Shown here piece by piece: positions 10,921-19,680 of a stretch of DNA of 64,000 bases. Below the pieces are notes generated by a model, which did not search any database, was not told the DNA's origin, and worked only from the letters and a program-made list of their open reading frames with translations. The translations under genes and the position numbers were made by a program. Position 1 is the stretch's first letter; each line of letters opens with the position of its first letter. This stretch comes from Lingula anatina. Lineage: Eukaryota > Brachiopoda > Lingulata > Lingulida > Lingulidae. The DNA is taken from NCBI RefSeq assembly GCF_001039355.2, contig NW_019775541.1, positions 135,423-199,422 of the forward strand, in the 5' to 3' direction.

Positions 10921-11095
10921 CTCAACTAACACAGGAGTAGTGAAAAGGTTTAGCAGTGAAGACTTGACAGAAGCAAGCAAGGTTGAATAGTACGCCACGG
11001 TCATTTGATAGACAAATTGGGGGAGTCCATTCAAATTGGAGGGGTTTAGTGGAGAAAACCCACTCTATCTGAGGGATGTCAGGAGAAGCGACTCC

Positions 11096-11446
11096 ATTCC
11101 AAATAAATGGGTGATAGGTGGGGCGAGCCCATTGCGTGAGAAGGGGTGACAGGTGGGGCGAGCCCATTGCATGAGAAGGGGTGACAGGTGGGGCGAGTCC
11201 ATTGCATGGGAAGGGGGGACAGGTGGGGCGAGTCCATTGCATGGAAGGGGGGACAGGTGGGGCGAGTCCATTNGTGAGTCCATTGCTTTAGAAGGGGTGA
11301 CAGGTGGGGCAGGTCTATTGCATTAGAGGGGTGAAAGGTGGGGCAGGTCCATTGCATAAGAAGGGGTGACAGGTGGGACGAGTCCATTGTATAAGAGGGG
11401 TGAGTCCATTGCATAAGAAGGGGTGACAGATGGGGCGAATCTTGTA
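11096..11446. repeat. 33-36 bp G-rich minisatellite interrupted by an N
   Basis: Around ten units related to GGGTGACAGGTGGGGCGAGT followed by CCATTGCATRAGAAG, varying by short deletions. The N at 11273 falls inside a unit, so array length is probably not faithfully assembled. Minus-strand open frames here are a by-product of the repeat. Confidence 0.9.
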
Positions 11447-11449
11447 ATT

Positions 11450-12060
11450 ATCCCCACAGGAACTGAAGAAATTCTGTTTTACCCTCAGAAATTAAATTTC
11501 TGGCCAATTTCAGCCGTATCCATTTAAAAAGAAACTAACTTGATTTGAGCTCGCATCAGAAATCATCCCACCGTTTCATTATTGCGTTCAAATATCAAAT
11601 CCAGTATTTATACTAATAATAAGCCGCCAAATTAAAACAATTCACGATAGCGAAAGCCAAAATGGGACCCTCCCTATATAAGAAAATATAGGAAGAATTA
11701 TATCCAAACGAATAATTACCATATGCTATAGAACAAAAATCTCATGTGAATTTTTTAAAAACCAAGATTGTAAATTTATATCAATTTGAACTATAAAATG
11801 TAGGTTGTTGGAAACCATTTTAGATATTTTATTTCAGTGCGCTAAAACAGCTTGGAGGGGTTATTCAGAAAACACTGGTCATTTTACAACTATTTAAAAT
11901 TTAGGTACCACAGAAAACCGTCAACCGCAAAAATTGACATTATTTACAGATCAGATTGAATTTGAAAGTCCTCAAACATTTTCCATTATGATTACTACTA
12001 CATGTATCTTTATCATTATAATTTCATAACAAAGTGAAAAATAAAACGCCAAATTACGAA
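11450..12060. other. Intergenic AT-rich DNA, nothing recognised
   Basis: No open frame, RNA gene or repeat that I can support. Confidence 0.5.
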
Positions 12061-12066
12061 AGTTTT

Positions 12067-12072
12067 TTTATT
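12067..12072 (-). terminator. Poly(A) signal AATAAA for the 12129-12182 exon
   Basis: AATAAA on the minus strand, 57 bases past the TAG of the unidentified terminal exon. Confidence 0.45.
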
Positions 12073-12128
12073 GAGTTTTCATAAAATAGATGTACGAAGG
12101 AGCGTGCGTTCTGTGTGTGAAACAAAGG

Positions 12129-12182
12129 CTAGACTTCATAGGTTGCTTTCAGGCGGATGCTGTGCAGAATCTCGTTGAGCTC
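12129..12182 (-). CDS. Terminal exon of an unidentified gene
   Basis: A pyrimidine-rich acceptor (TATCTTTTCAG) opens 17 codons, ELNEILHSIRLKATYEV, ending in TAG at 12131-12129. Twelve of 17 codons end in G or C (CTC, AAC, CTG, CAC, AGC, ATC, CGC, ACC, GTC among them), far above the surrounding base composition, and AATAAA follows about 60 bases downstream. This looks like the last coding exon of a real, possibly well-expressed gene in phase 0. I do not recognise the peptide and did not find its upstream exons with confidence. Confidence 0.5.
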   Translation of the reverse strand, partial: ELNEILHSIRLKATYEV

Positions 12183-12469
12183 CTGAAAAGATAAAATAAT
12201 GTTTACAACTTTGAACTGAACAGACGGGCTCTCTACATTCTAATAATGCATGTAATATCACAGGGCAGAGGGCACATATAAATGGAATGGCGTGCACGTT
12301 TATTAACTAGTTAGATGTTCAAAAATATGATATGGAATTAATTAATGATATAACTATTTTAGGCCTCTTGTTAAAAAGTAACATTGATAGTACAACCCGT
12401 TTCATTTGCAGGGTGAGTGAGGTTATTGCTGCGACCGTTAATGTAGGCCCTATTCCTCTTGATATTAAA

Positions 12470-12505
12470 AGTTATAACACGTGTTGTAGTTATAACACGT
12501 GTTTG
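12470..12505. promoter_or_regulatory. Two tandem CACGTG E-boxes
   Basis: An 18-bp sequence, AGTTATAACACGTGTTGT, is repeated immediately with two changes, placing palindromic CACGTG cores at 12478-12483 and 12496-12501. The spacing is under two helical turns. A binding role is inferred from motif only. Confidence 0.3.
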
Positions 12506-13300
12506 ACGCATTTCAGAGAAAGAGATCATTTACATGTACAGATTCTCTTTGAAAATTATAATAAATGTATTGCACACATATAATAAGTTTTCATACAGTG
12601 AACCGTGTAATGGATGGACAACACACAGCACAATGGAAACGACAGGCTGTGTAAAATATGTATCTGTCAATCATTGTGCAATGAGCACTCGAAATCCTTG
12701 GATCAGAAGCTAAGAATGGTGACAAGCATCATCCATTTAATTAATTTGGGCGGTAATACTTACGTTTAAACACACACGACATTTTAAATTACGTCAAAAT
12801 ATTCAAAATTTATTGTCAGGGCCGGGGCACACAAAATGTTCATACAGAGGGTTACAAAGTGCAGAGGATTTCAAGCAAACTTAGGTTATCATCGAAAATC
12901 AGATGAATGCGCCGTTTATCCTGAACATATGGAGCCCCAATGCACTGTAAGCAATAACATCTACCATTCTGAGTGACATACAAGTAACAATGGAAATATA
13001 GTAAAAGGATTCATGTCATAAATATTTGTCGTAAATATTTTTCTCATTCTTCTGCGCCTTTAGTATTTAATGGCTGTGGTTGATGAAGAAATAGTGATAC
13101 TCACAAACATACATTTGCTTCCACGCCTTATAAAAGCTCGACCTTCTGACTGCACCACACATACTGTTGCGTCTACACCCGACTCTGTCTAACTGCCAAG
13201 TGAGCATTCGGGAAGACAGCTCGCACTACGATGACCAACTTGTTGTTATGCAAATAACAAAAGTCCAGGCAATCTATGGTTTGAGGTCAAAGTAATTACC
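12506..13300. other. Intergenic region with candidate exon or promoter signals
   Basis: No firm gene. TATAAAAG occurs on the plus strand at 13129-13136. On the minus strand, ATG at 13162 opens 19 codons before GTGAGT at 13104, and a 30-codon acceptor-led frame (12944-12852) is followed by AATAAA at 12814. These could belong to the gene ending at 12129, but no combination joins convincingly. Confidence 0.25.
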
Positions 13301-13306
13301 TCCGCC

Positions 13307-13470
13307 AGGGAGGTTATGTTTTTGGTTCAGTTAGTTTGTCTGTCTGTCTGTCTGTCTGTTAGCAACATTACAGAAAAAGTTATGGACCGATTTTGATGAA
13401 ATTTTCAGGAACTGTTAGAAGAGGGCCAAGGAACAGATCATTAGTTTTTGGTGGTGATCCGGATCATTAA
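13307..13470. repeat. Dispersed-repeat fragment with (TCTG)n
   Basis: Contains CCGCCAGGGAGGTTATGTTT, a TCTG microsatellite and TTATGGACCGATTTTGATGA. From memory, close relatives of this wording recur in genomes of many marine invertebrates, so I call it an interspersed repeat; the class is unknown to me. Confidence 0.45.
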
Positions 13471-13555
13471 TCGATCAATAATCAAAAATAAAAAAACTAA
13501 ACCATTATAGAATGAAAATTTAGGGGTGAAACGGCATTGGGTGGAGACTGCTTTC

Positions 13556-13733
13556 TTTTCTGTTTTTCTTTTTCAACTTTTTCCGTCTTTCTTTCTTTTT
13601 CCTTTTTCTTCTCTTTATTTTTCATCTCTCTTTTTCTTCTTTCTTTTCATTCCCTCCTTCCTTCCTTCCTTCCTTCCTTCCTCTTTTCACCCTCCCCCCC
13701 CCACCCCCCACCCCCACCCCCCCAGACAGGCAA
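13556..13733. repeat. Homopyrimidine tract ending in a poly(C) run
   Basis: About 170 bp almost purely C and T on the plus strand: (CTTT)-rich, then six CCTT units, then long C runs broken by A. The complementary strand carries G-runs. It lies directly upstream of the tRNA-like sequence. Confidence 0.9.
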
Positions 13734-13740
13734 ACATTCC

Positions 13741-13766
13741 CCAGCTTTGACGCAGTCGGTCAGCGT

Positions 13767-13805
<39 letters not shown>

Positions 13806-13814
13806 TCAGGGACG
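13741..13814 (+). pseudogene. tRNA-Asn (GTT) pseudogene or tRNA-derived element
   Basis: Positions 8 to 73 read as tRNA-Asn: D-stem ACGC/GCGT, anticodon stem TTCGG/CCGAA around CTGTTAA (anticodon GTT), T-arm GGTGG-TTCAAGC-CCACT, 3' acceptor strand CAGGGAC and discriminator G. The 5' acceptor strand is CCAGCTT and pairs at only two of seven positions, so the acceptor stem cannot form. A T5 run at 13816-13820 could end Pol III transcription. Box B (GGTTCAAGCCC) is intact. Either a 5'-truncated or recombined tRNA gene or a tRNA-derived repeat head. Confidence 0.75.
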
Positions 13815-13820
13815 ATTTTT

Positions 13821-16060
13821 GCCGTTTTGAAGATAATTTGGAAACGGTAATTATAAACCCTCCATTTTGTAATGTAAAAAGAGACAATTTCTTTTCGATC
13901 AGCATTTGAAACAAGGTTTTAATCACTGGCTTTTGACAATTTGAAGCGTAATCGACCCGTATGTCCTTTTCATGTGGATAATAAAACATACATACAGAGG
14001 TTTGTTGGTATCAACATCATCGGCCTTCAACACCAGCTTCCTTTGGTTCCCGCATCCTTGGAGCCTCAACGGCTATGACGACGGCTTCCATACAAGTATT
14101 TGTCTCCTCCATCCCAGTGCACCACAAACTTGCATAGTCCCATTCATAACAAAAGAGAAGGCAACAAAGACTATCGGTTGTTCGTGATTTGGCCAAAGAA
14201 GGCCGCTTTAATTATGTAAACTCACTATCCTAATAATTTTAACAATAATAACAATGTAGCAAATTGTTGCCTGCATTAAATGTTATGGCCTTAGGGATAA
14301 AAATTAAATATGAAGTATTAAATAAGACTCATCATCCTAAAAATAATGATGTGACGAGTCAGCAAAAGTTATTATTTTCAAACAATTTTGCACAAATTTC
14401 GTTTGTGGGGTTGCTAAGAGATCCCGATCTAACCGTCTCAGGCATGGATAAAGATATGGACGTCAAGGAGTTTCAAAGAATTATTGCAACTCGGTACAGG
14501 TTGCCATAGCACGACCTGACAGTGCAGAAGGGCCGCTGGTCCCGCGTACCCTAGGAAGATCAGAAATGTGTCTATGGTACCGGTGAAGTCCAAACAAAGG
14601 AATATGTTTTGTGTTTTTGTACTATGGCAAGCTCTATACGCAAGGAATAACCTGTGTTAGATTCAAGCTCGGTAGAAAATCTTTGGAGAGGAGGGCCAAC
14701 GCACGACGTGTGTCGTTTGATACATGCTGTAAACTATTTATTTTCCTTATGCTAACATTGTTACTGATGTATTAGCATGTATTTAGGCCATAACGACTCC
14801 AAATTGAGTATATATAATAATGGGTTTGTTTTTGTTACGCTGATTGTACATGTATACGTATTATATTGTTTGTAAAAATACTCTGTACTTTCTGCTCACG
14901 TTGGATGTTTGTATGTTTGTTAGGTTTAATTGTATAGGTCATGAGCTTTGAGGTAGTTGTCAGATGTTTTCCGGGTACTTTGTGTTTGGACGGTTATTCA
15001 TGCATGCATTCATGTGTAGTGGGCTCAATGTTTAATAATTTTTAATACAATTTGTATTTTAAAAATGTGAGATGTCTTGCAGTATTTTCAAAGCTAAAAA
15101 CAAAAGTTTGTAACATAATTTTATTTCATTGCATAGTTATATACATTTGTGGCGAGATAATCGGTTGTGTCTACATTTATTGTGGTCAATATCATCAGTT
15201 ATGTATACGATTTTAAGATAATGACGTTCATGAACTTTTCAAATTTACCTGTTACTTCTAAAAACTTCGCCATAAGACATCGCGTGAGTCTGTACTAATT
15301 ACTGCTTATGATCAACTAGATTTCAAATGTTTTTTGCCTTTATCTACTAAGAATGATGCAAAGTTAATCCTTAAACTTAACTGTGCATAACGCTGGGGAT
15401 CGGTTGACTTCAGATACAAGGAATGGATTCACACGCAAAATGGAATGCTGATTTTTAAGGTCGTTTTTCTATTACTTATATTTCTTGCAAACAAAACGGT
15501 TATTGCTATTCCAATTTTTCAAAGATGACGTACATGATACATGCACTGTGCTACCAATTTCGATATCCAAGCAACGTAATTTCTGGCGCAAAGCACGCTT
15601 TGGTAGATCCTTACCGGCGTAGCTTAGGCGTTTAAAGTATGAGAAACTGGACAGTCCAGAGGATTGCTTCCGGTCAGCCCTCATTGCTATGTCACTGACC
15701 ATCAACTCACCCAATGTCCGTTGCTATCTAACGCTATTCATTATGCGGTATATAACGCTTTATGCATATGATACACTAAAATATTTAAAATAAACCAATA
15801 ATTCTACATGGGATACAATACTAAAATAAATATCAGCTACATAACGATTGTATATCGCTCGACTTGTTCGATTAAAGATTATAATAATCATATATAGAAA
15901 TCAATGTAATATTCTAATTCATTATGGAAACATGAGATTACAAATTATTTGTTCAATGTACAGTCACTAAAATTCCCTACAAAAAACAACGGAGTTGCTA
16001 ATGTGAAATCCCACCCACGTAAATCGAGTTGTATCTGTGTTTTAAATGCACATCGTCTTT
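13821..16060. other. Intergenic, decayed sequence
   Basis: No gene supported. At about 14660-14735 the plus strand reads FKLGRKSLERRANARR, faintly like the C-terminal LGWxSLxxRR motif of non-LTR reverse transcriptases, which may be a relic. The open frame at 15472-15714 (minus) matches nothing I know. Confidence 0.3.
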
Positions 16061-16071
16061 CCTACTGTTAT

Positions 16072-16077
16072 TTTATT
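16072..16077 (-). terminator. Candidate poly(A) signal of the zinc-finger gene
   Basis: AATAAA on the minus strand about 260 bases past the stop codon at 16338-16336. It is the first such hexamer I see, and cleavage near 16050 is inferred. Confidence 0.4.
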
Positions 16078-16335
16078 GACGTGGCATACACAGAGCTTGT
16101 TACTTTGGCAACTCCTGTGATTAAAAACGGCAATGCAAGTAGAAGCAGAATTAGCACCGCTTTTGCAACTAAAAGCCAAAGCAGAATCGCAGTGTACTGA
16201 GCAAAAAAATCTACTGGCCGTATAAAACATATCGCTAGGAGAGCATGAAATGTATGGAAGGTACATCCCTAGACTTCGCCAAAAATTACGACTGAAAAAG
16301 CGATTCAGACGGCGTTTCAGATGCAAATAAGCCAA

Positions 16336-19300
16336 TCACTGATAGCCAATCAAATGTTGTTTTTCATGTCGCAGCACGGCGTCTTTTTCTTCAAACAACC
16401 TGTCGCAGTATTGGCAGACGAATTTACCATCGTCATTCCTGAAAGGTTCACGTGCCGGTTCCGGGGAGATAACCATGGTCTGCTGCAATGAACCATGTTG
16501 CTCATCCAAGGCGCCAAACGGGACGACGCCGTGTACCTGTTCCCCAGCTGGCACTTTGACCGTCGGGGTGGACATCCCCATCTTCGTCAGCTGAACAACT
16601 GGCTTACTTTTGGAGCACTGTGCCATGCGTCTTATGGTATCGTCACTGAGTTGCCCATTTGGAAAATGCAGACGAATATGAACGGTCATGAAGTACATTT
16701 TGTGACAGGAGAAATCGCAGTAAGGGCAACCGTACTTGTTGTTGACGCCGTGCATAGAGGCATGCACTTCATGGTTGTTTTTGTTGGTTGTAGAATATGG
16801 GCACCTGTTGCACTTATACGGCCGACGAGTATGAGTTGGATAGCCGGTCATTGCGGGTCGAAGATATCCGGAAGACTGCTTCATTGACTTCCTTGCTGTG
16901 TGTTTTCCCACGCGCGGTGCCACTGACGATACTAAAATTTTGGTCTGAGCTTCCGGTGCGCTCTGAATGAACTCAGACTTTACCACAGCTGGCGACTGGG
17001 CCCCAGAATCGGTATTAGGCTGCTGTTGTTGTTGTTCCTCACAGACTGGTTTTCTATGCAATTTCTGGTGCTGGTGCAACAGGTTTAATCGGTCTACGCT
17101 ATAGCCACAGTGGTTGCACTTGTACTTGCCAACAGAGGTGTGGTTCTTTTGATGGTTGTCTAACAAAAAGCGGCTGTGTGTGTGATAAGGGCAGTATTGG
17201 CAGCGTAAACGCTTCCAAGGTTTCCGTTGCTTCAAGGCCGGCAAGCTGCCTACCTCTGCCGCTTGGTGAAGTCTCTGGTGCTGGTACAGCAAATTGCGGC
17301 GCCCTACACTATAACTACACTTGTTACAATTAAATCTACCAGGTTTGCTGTGTAGGATTCTGTGCCTATACATCTTTTGGACGTTGTCGCAAGAAAAAGG
17401 GCACAGTTGACAAGGATATAGCCCAGACTTGAATACTGTATCTCTAGGCTTTGCGGCAGCTGTTGATGGGCCTGTTGAAGGCTGTGGTGGTGGTGGCGGT
17501 GGCGGCGCCGACCACTGTTCCACAGATGTTTGAGTCCAATCCGTTGCTTTGGATGCGACGGTCCCCTCATTTGTGTTTGCGTTAGTGTTCACAAACACCG
17601 CTAGGCTTGGTGATTGGACAAACGTTGGCAGAATTCTGTGAACTTTTCGGTGGTTCATGACGAAGTTCAGACGGTGAGCGCTCCAGTCACAGTAGTCACA
17701 TTTATACCTCTGGTTTGATCCGTGCATGCTGATGTGAGTCCGAAATATCCTTGGGTAGTGACTCTTGTATGGACAGTTTGAGCACTGGAACTTGTGTGCA
17801 GCTCCAACACGCTGGCCAAGCCCGAGTCCCAGGCCAAACCGCTTCTTCTTCCTTCGTCTCTTTGGCGCTTGTTCGGGCAGCTTGCTTTCATTTTCATTTA
17901 CAAGATAATTCTTTTGGGCGGTGTCCTCTTGTAGGGCGTTTGAGGAGTCGGATCCCCCAACTTCGGGGTTATTTTCTAAAAATTCATTTTTCAAACTACG
18001 AAAAGGACCACCCGGTATTTGGGGTCCAGTCCGTCTTTTCTTCTTTGCTGGGGATTGCATGAAACTCATCTGAGGATTCAACAGAAAATCAGGAGGGGGG
18101 CTGGGATCAAAGTTCGGCTCATTTATGTGCATTTTTCTATGCTGGAACATCAGATTAAATCGCTCAACGCTGTAGGAACAGTAGTCACAAAGATACCTCA
18201 TCATGGCGCCATGAAAATGGGCATGCTTACGGAACTCAAAGCTAGAGTTACTGCTGAATGGGCACTGGCGACATTTGTATGTGCGTTGCTTTAAGCCATA
18301 TGTCTTTGTTGGGTTTTGCACAGCAGCAGACGTATCTTGATTACTATTATACATATCTGTAGTGCTTTCAAAATTGTTCTCATTCACTTCATAATCAATG
18401 CGGCTCGCTGGCTTATCATCATCGTTTCCCAACTCATTCACTTGACTCTTGGGTTTACTGTCCTGGATGCTCTCAGTGCCGCTGAGCGGGGTGCTTTCTC
18501 TAGCGCTGTTGCTAATTGGTGTGCTTTCTCTGGATTGAAAATCTGGGTTATCTTCATGAAGGCGTTTGTGTTTTTGAAGATGGGTCGGTTTTTTAGCAGC
18601 ATACCCGCAGATTTCACACACATACTTGGCTTTGCATATGTGATGGTGTCTGTGTTTCAGCATGAGCTTCTTACACAAGGTGGCAAATGGACACTTGGGG
18701 CACCTATACCTGACACGTATATGGGATCCAGTCTTGAAAAACTCAGCCTCTTGAATAAAACTGTGTCGCCAAGATTTCCCACTTTTCAGGGTTACATTTT
18801 CAACTGTCGGTCTATTGAGGAGATCCCTTGTGAACTCCTTGAATGTTTTTTGCTTGGCGTCACCAGATTCATTGGCATTTTGCTCATTTTCCACAGAATC
18901 GCCGACAGCAGAAGCAGAAGACACTGGTTCTTTGGGTTCAATTTTAACTGGACTGGGTTGCTCATTTCGTCTCAGTGCTCTTACTTTTCTCCTGCCCTTA
19001 TTCGATCTCTGTAACAATGGTTGTGCCACAACTGCTTTTCTCTGCCGTTTTCTCTTGTGTGCATACCCACTGTCTGTGTTCCCATGCACAAGCAGATGCT
19101 GGTAGAGAAGGTTAAGTCTATCGAGACTATAATCGCAGTACTGGCACTTATACCTGCCCTTGTACTCATGCATTTCAATATGTTTTAGAAGCGAATCTTT
19201 GTGCTTATTTACATAGGGGCATTTGGGGCACTGGTGCTTGGCCATGGCTTCGTTCACAGGCCCAGGTTTATGAACTCTTCCTGTAGCTTGGGACTGTTCA

Positions 19301-19680
19301 GTCATTTTCTCTGCTTCTATTCCATGTCCAGATTTTATATCCGTTAGCTTAGCAGCAAAGGATGGGGCCTTGTTGATAGTGGTGTGCTGAACACCTGCTG
19401 TGGAAGTTGGGCCTAAGGAACCAAAGGGTGTTTCAATGCCCATTACTGGATCCTGTGGAGTTTGTGCTGCTATGACTGGTGGACTCAGAGGAGTATCAGC
19501 TGCCATATCATTCTCAACAACTGGTAGTTCAATGGTCAGTGGTGGGGGCTGACCATACATTTCATCAGTTTCCTCTTCCATCTTGACCTGCACTGGCTCA
19601 ACAATTGGCACAGACTGTTTACCTTGGTTTCCTGTGCTGCCATCCGATGCTTGTTTTTCCACAGGTCGAGTTGGCCCAAA
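16336..19680 (-). CDS. Zinc-finger gene, second coding exon, downstream (-1) frame
   Basis: Open for 1,114 codons from the heptamer to TGA at 16338-16336. Relative to the GTG at 19662 as residue 1, fingers start near 145, 172, 321, 349, 464, 492, 627, 655, 751, 779, 821, 849, 951 and 979, seven A-B pairs, with a single finger at 1083 near the C-terminus. Linkers carry VKME, VKIE and VKSE (SUMO-type), an RESTP repeat pair, a run of eight prolines and nuclear-localisation-like basic clusters. There is no plausible start codon of its own near the beginning: the frame is closed by TAG at 19689-19687 and the first in-frame ATG is internal to the linker, so it is most likely reached from the upstream frame. 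Confidence 0.88.
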   Translation of the reverse strand, partial: FGPTRPVEKQASDGSTGNQGKQSVPIVEPVQVKMEEETDEMYGQPPPLTIELPVVENDMAADTPLSPPVIAAQTPQDPVMGIETPFGSLGPTSTAGVQHTTINKAPSFAAKLTDIKSGHGIEAEKMTEQSQATGRVHKPGPVNEAMAKHQCPKCPYVNKHKDSLLKHIEMHEYKGRYKCQYCDYSLDRLNLLYQHLLVHGNTDSGYAHKRKRQRKAVVAQPLLQRSNKGRRKVRALRRNEQPSPVKIEPKEPVSSASAVGDSVENEQNANESGDAKQKTFKEFTRDLLNRPTVENVTLKSGKSWRHSFIQEAEFFKTGSHIRVRYRCPKCPFATLCKKLMLKHRHHHICKAKYVCEICGYAAKKPTHLQKHKRLHEDNPDFQSRESTPISNSARESTPLSGTESIQDSKPKSQVNELGNDDDKPASRIDYEVNENNFESTTDMYNSNQDTSAAVQNPTKTYGLKQRTYKCRQCPFSSNSSFEFRKHAHFHGAMMRYLCDYCSYSVERFNLMFQHRKMHINEPNFDPSPPPDFLLNPQMSFMQSPAKKKRRTGPQIPGGPFRSLKNEFLENNPEVGGSDSSNALQEDTAQKNYLVNENESKLPEQAPKRRRKKKRFGLGLGLGQRVGAAHKFQCSNCPYKSHYPRIFRTHISMHGSNQRYKCDYCDWSAHRLNFVMNHRKVHRILPTFVQSPSLAVFVNTNANTNEGTVASKATDWTQTSVEQWSAPPPPPPPQPSTGPSTAAAKPRDTVFKSGLYPCQLCPFSCDNVQKMYRHRILHSKPGRFNCNKCSYSVGRRNLLYQHQRLHQAAEVGSLPALKQRKPWKRLRCQYCPYHTHSRFLLDNHQKNHTSVGKYKCNHCGYSVDRLNLLHQHQKLHRKPVCEEQQQQQPNTDSGAQSPAVVKSEFIQSAPEAQTKILVSSVAPRVGKHTARKSMKQSSGYLRPAMTGYPTHTRRPYKCNRCPYSTTNKNNHEVHASMHGVNNKYGCPYCDFSCHKMYFMTVHIRLHFPNGQLSDDTIRRMAQCSKSKPVVQLTKMGMSTPTVKVPAGEQVHGVVPFGALDEQHGSLQQTMVISPEPAREPFRNDDGKFVCQYCDRLFEEKDAVLRHEKQHLIGYQ

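Noticed and set aside
10922-11414. Three overlapping minus-strand frames rich in MQW, THP and SPL repeats
   Set aside because: They are translations of the G-rich minisatellite in three frames and are interrupted by an N.
12852-12944. A 30-codon acceptor-led minus-strand segment followed by AATAAA, considered as an alternative last exon
   Set aside because: Codon use is unbiased, the peptide matches nothing, and AATAAA is frequent in this AT-rich DNA.
13333-13359. (TCTG)n considered as a CRISPR-like or regulatory repeat
   Set aside because: It is a plain microsatellite inside a dispersed repeat; no CRISPR arrays are expected or seen in this eukaryotic DNA.
14030-14130. A minus-strand VVHWDGGDKYLY fragment faintly like a MIB/HERC2 domain
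   Set aside because: Only about a dozen residues resemble the family, stops follow at once, and no neighbouring exon supports it.
18316-19014. A 232-codon plus-strand open frame
   Set aside because: It lies antisense to zinc-finger coding sequence, and such antisense frames recur along the whole exon with no independent signals.
19621-19623. AAG|GTAAAC as a donor for an intron that would explain the zinc-finger frame change
   Set aside because: The best acceptor-like site downstream (CCTTAG near 19,410) has the wrong phase, so splicing the two would not restore the frame.
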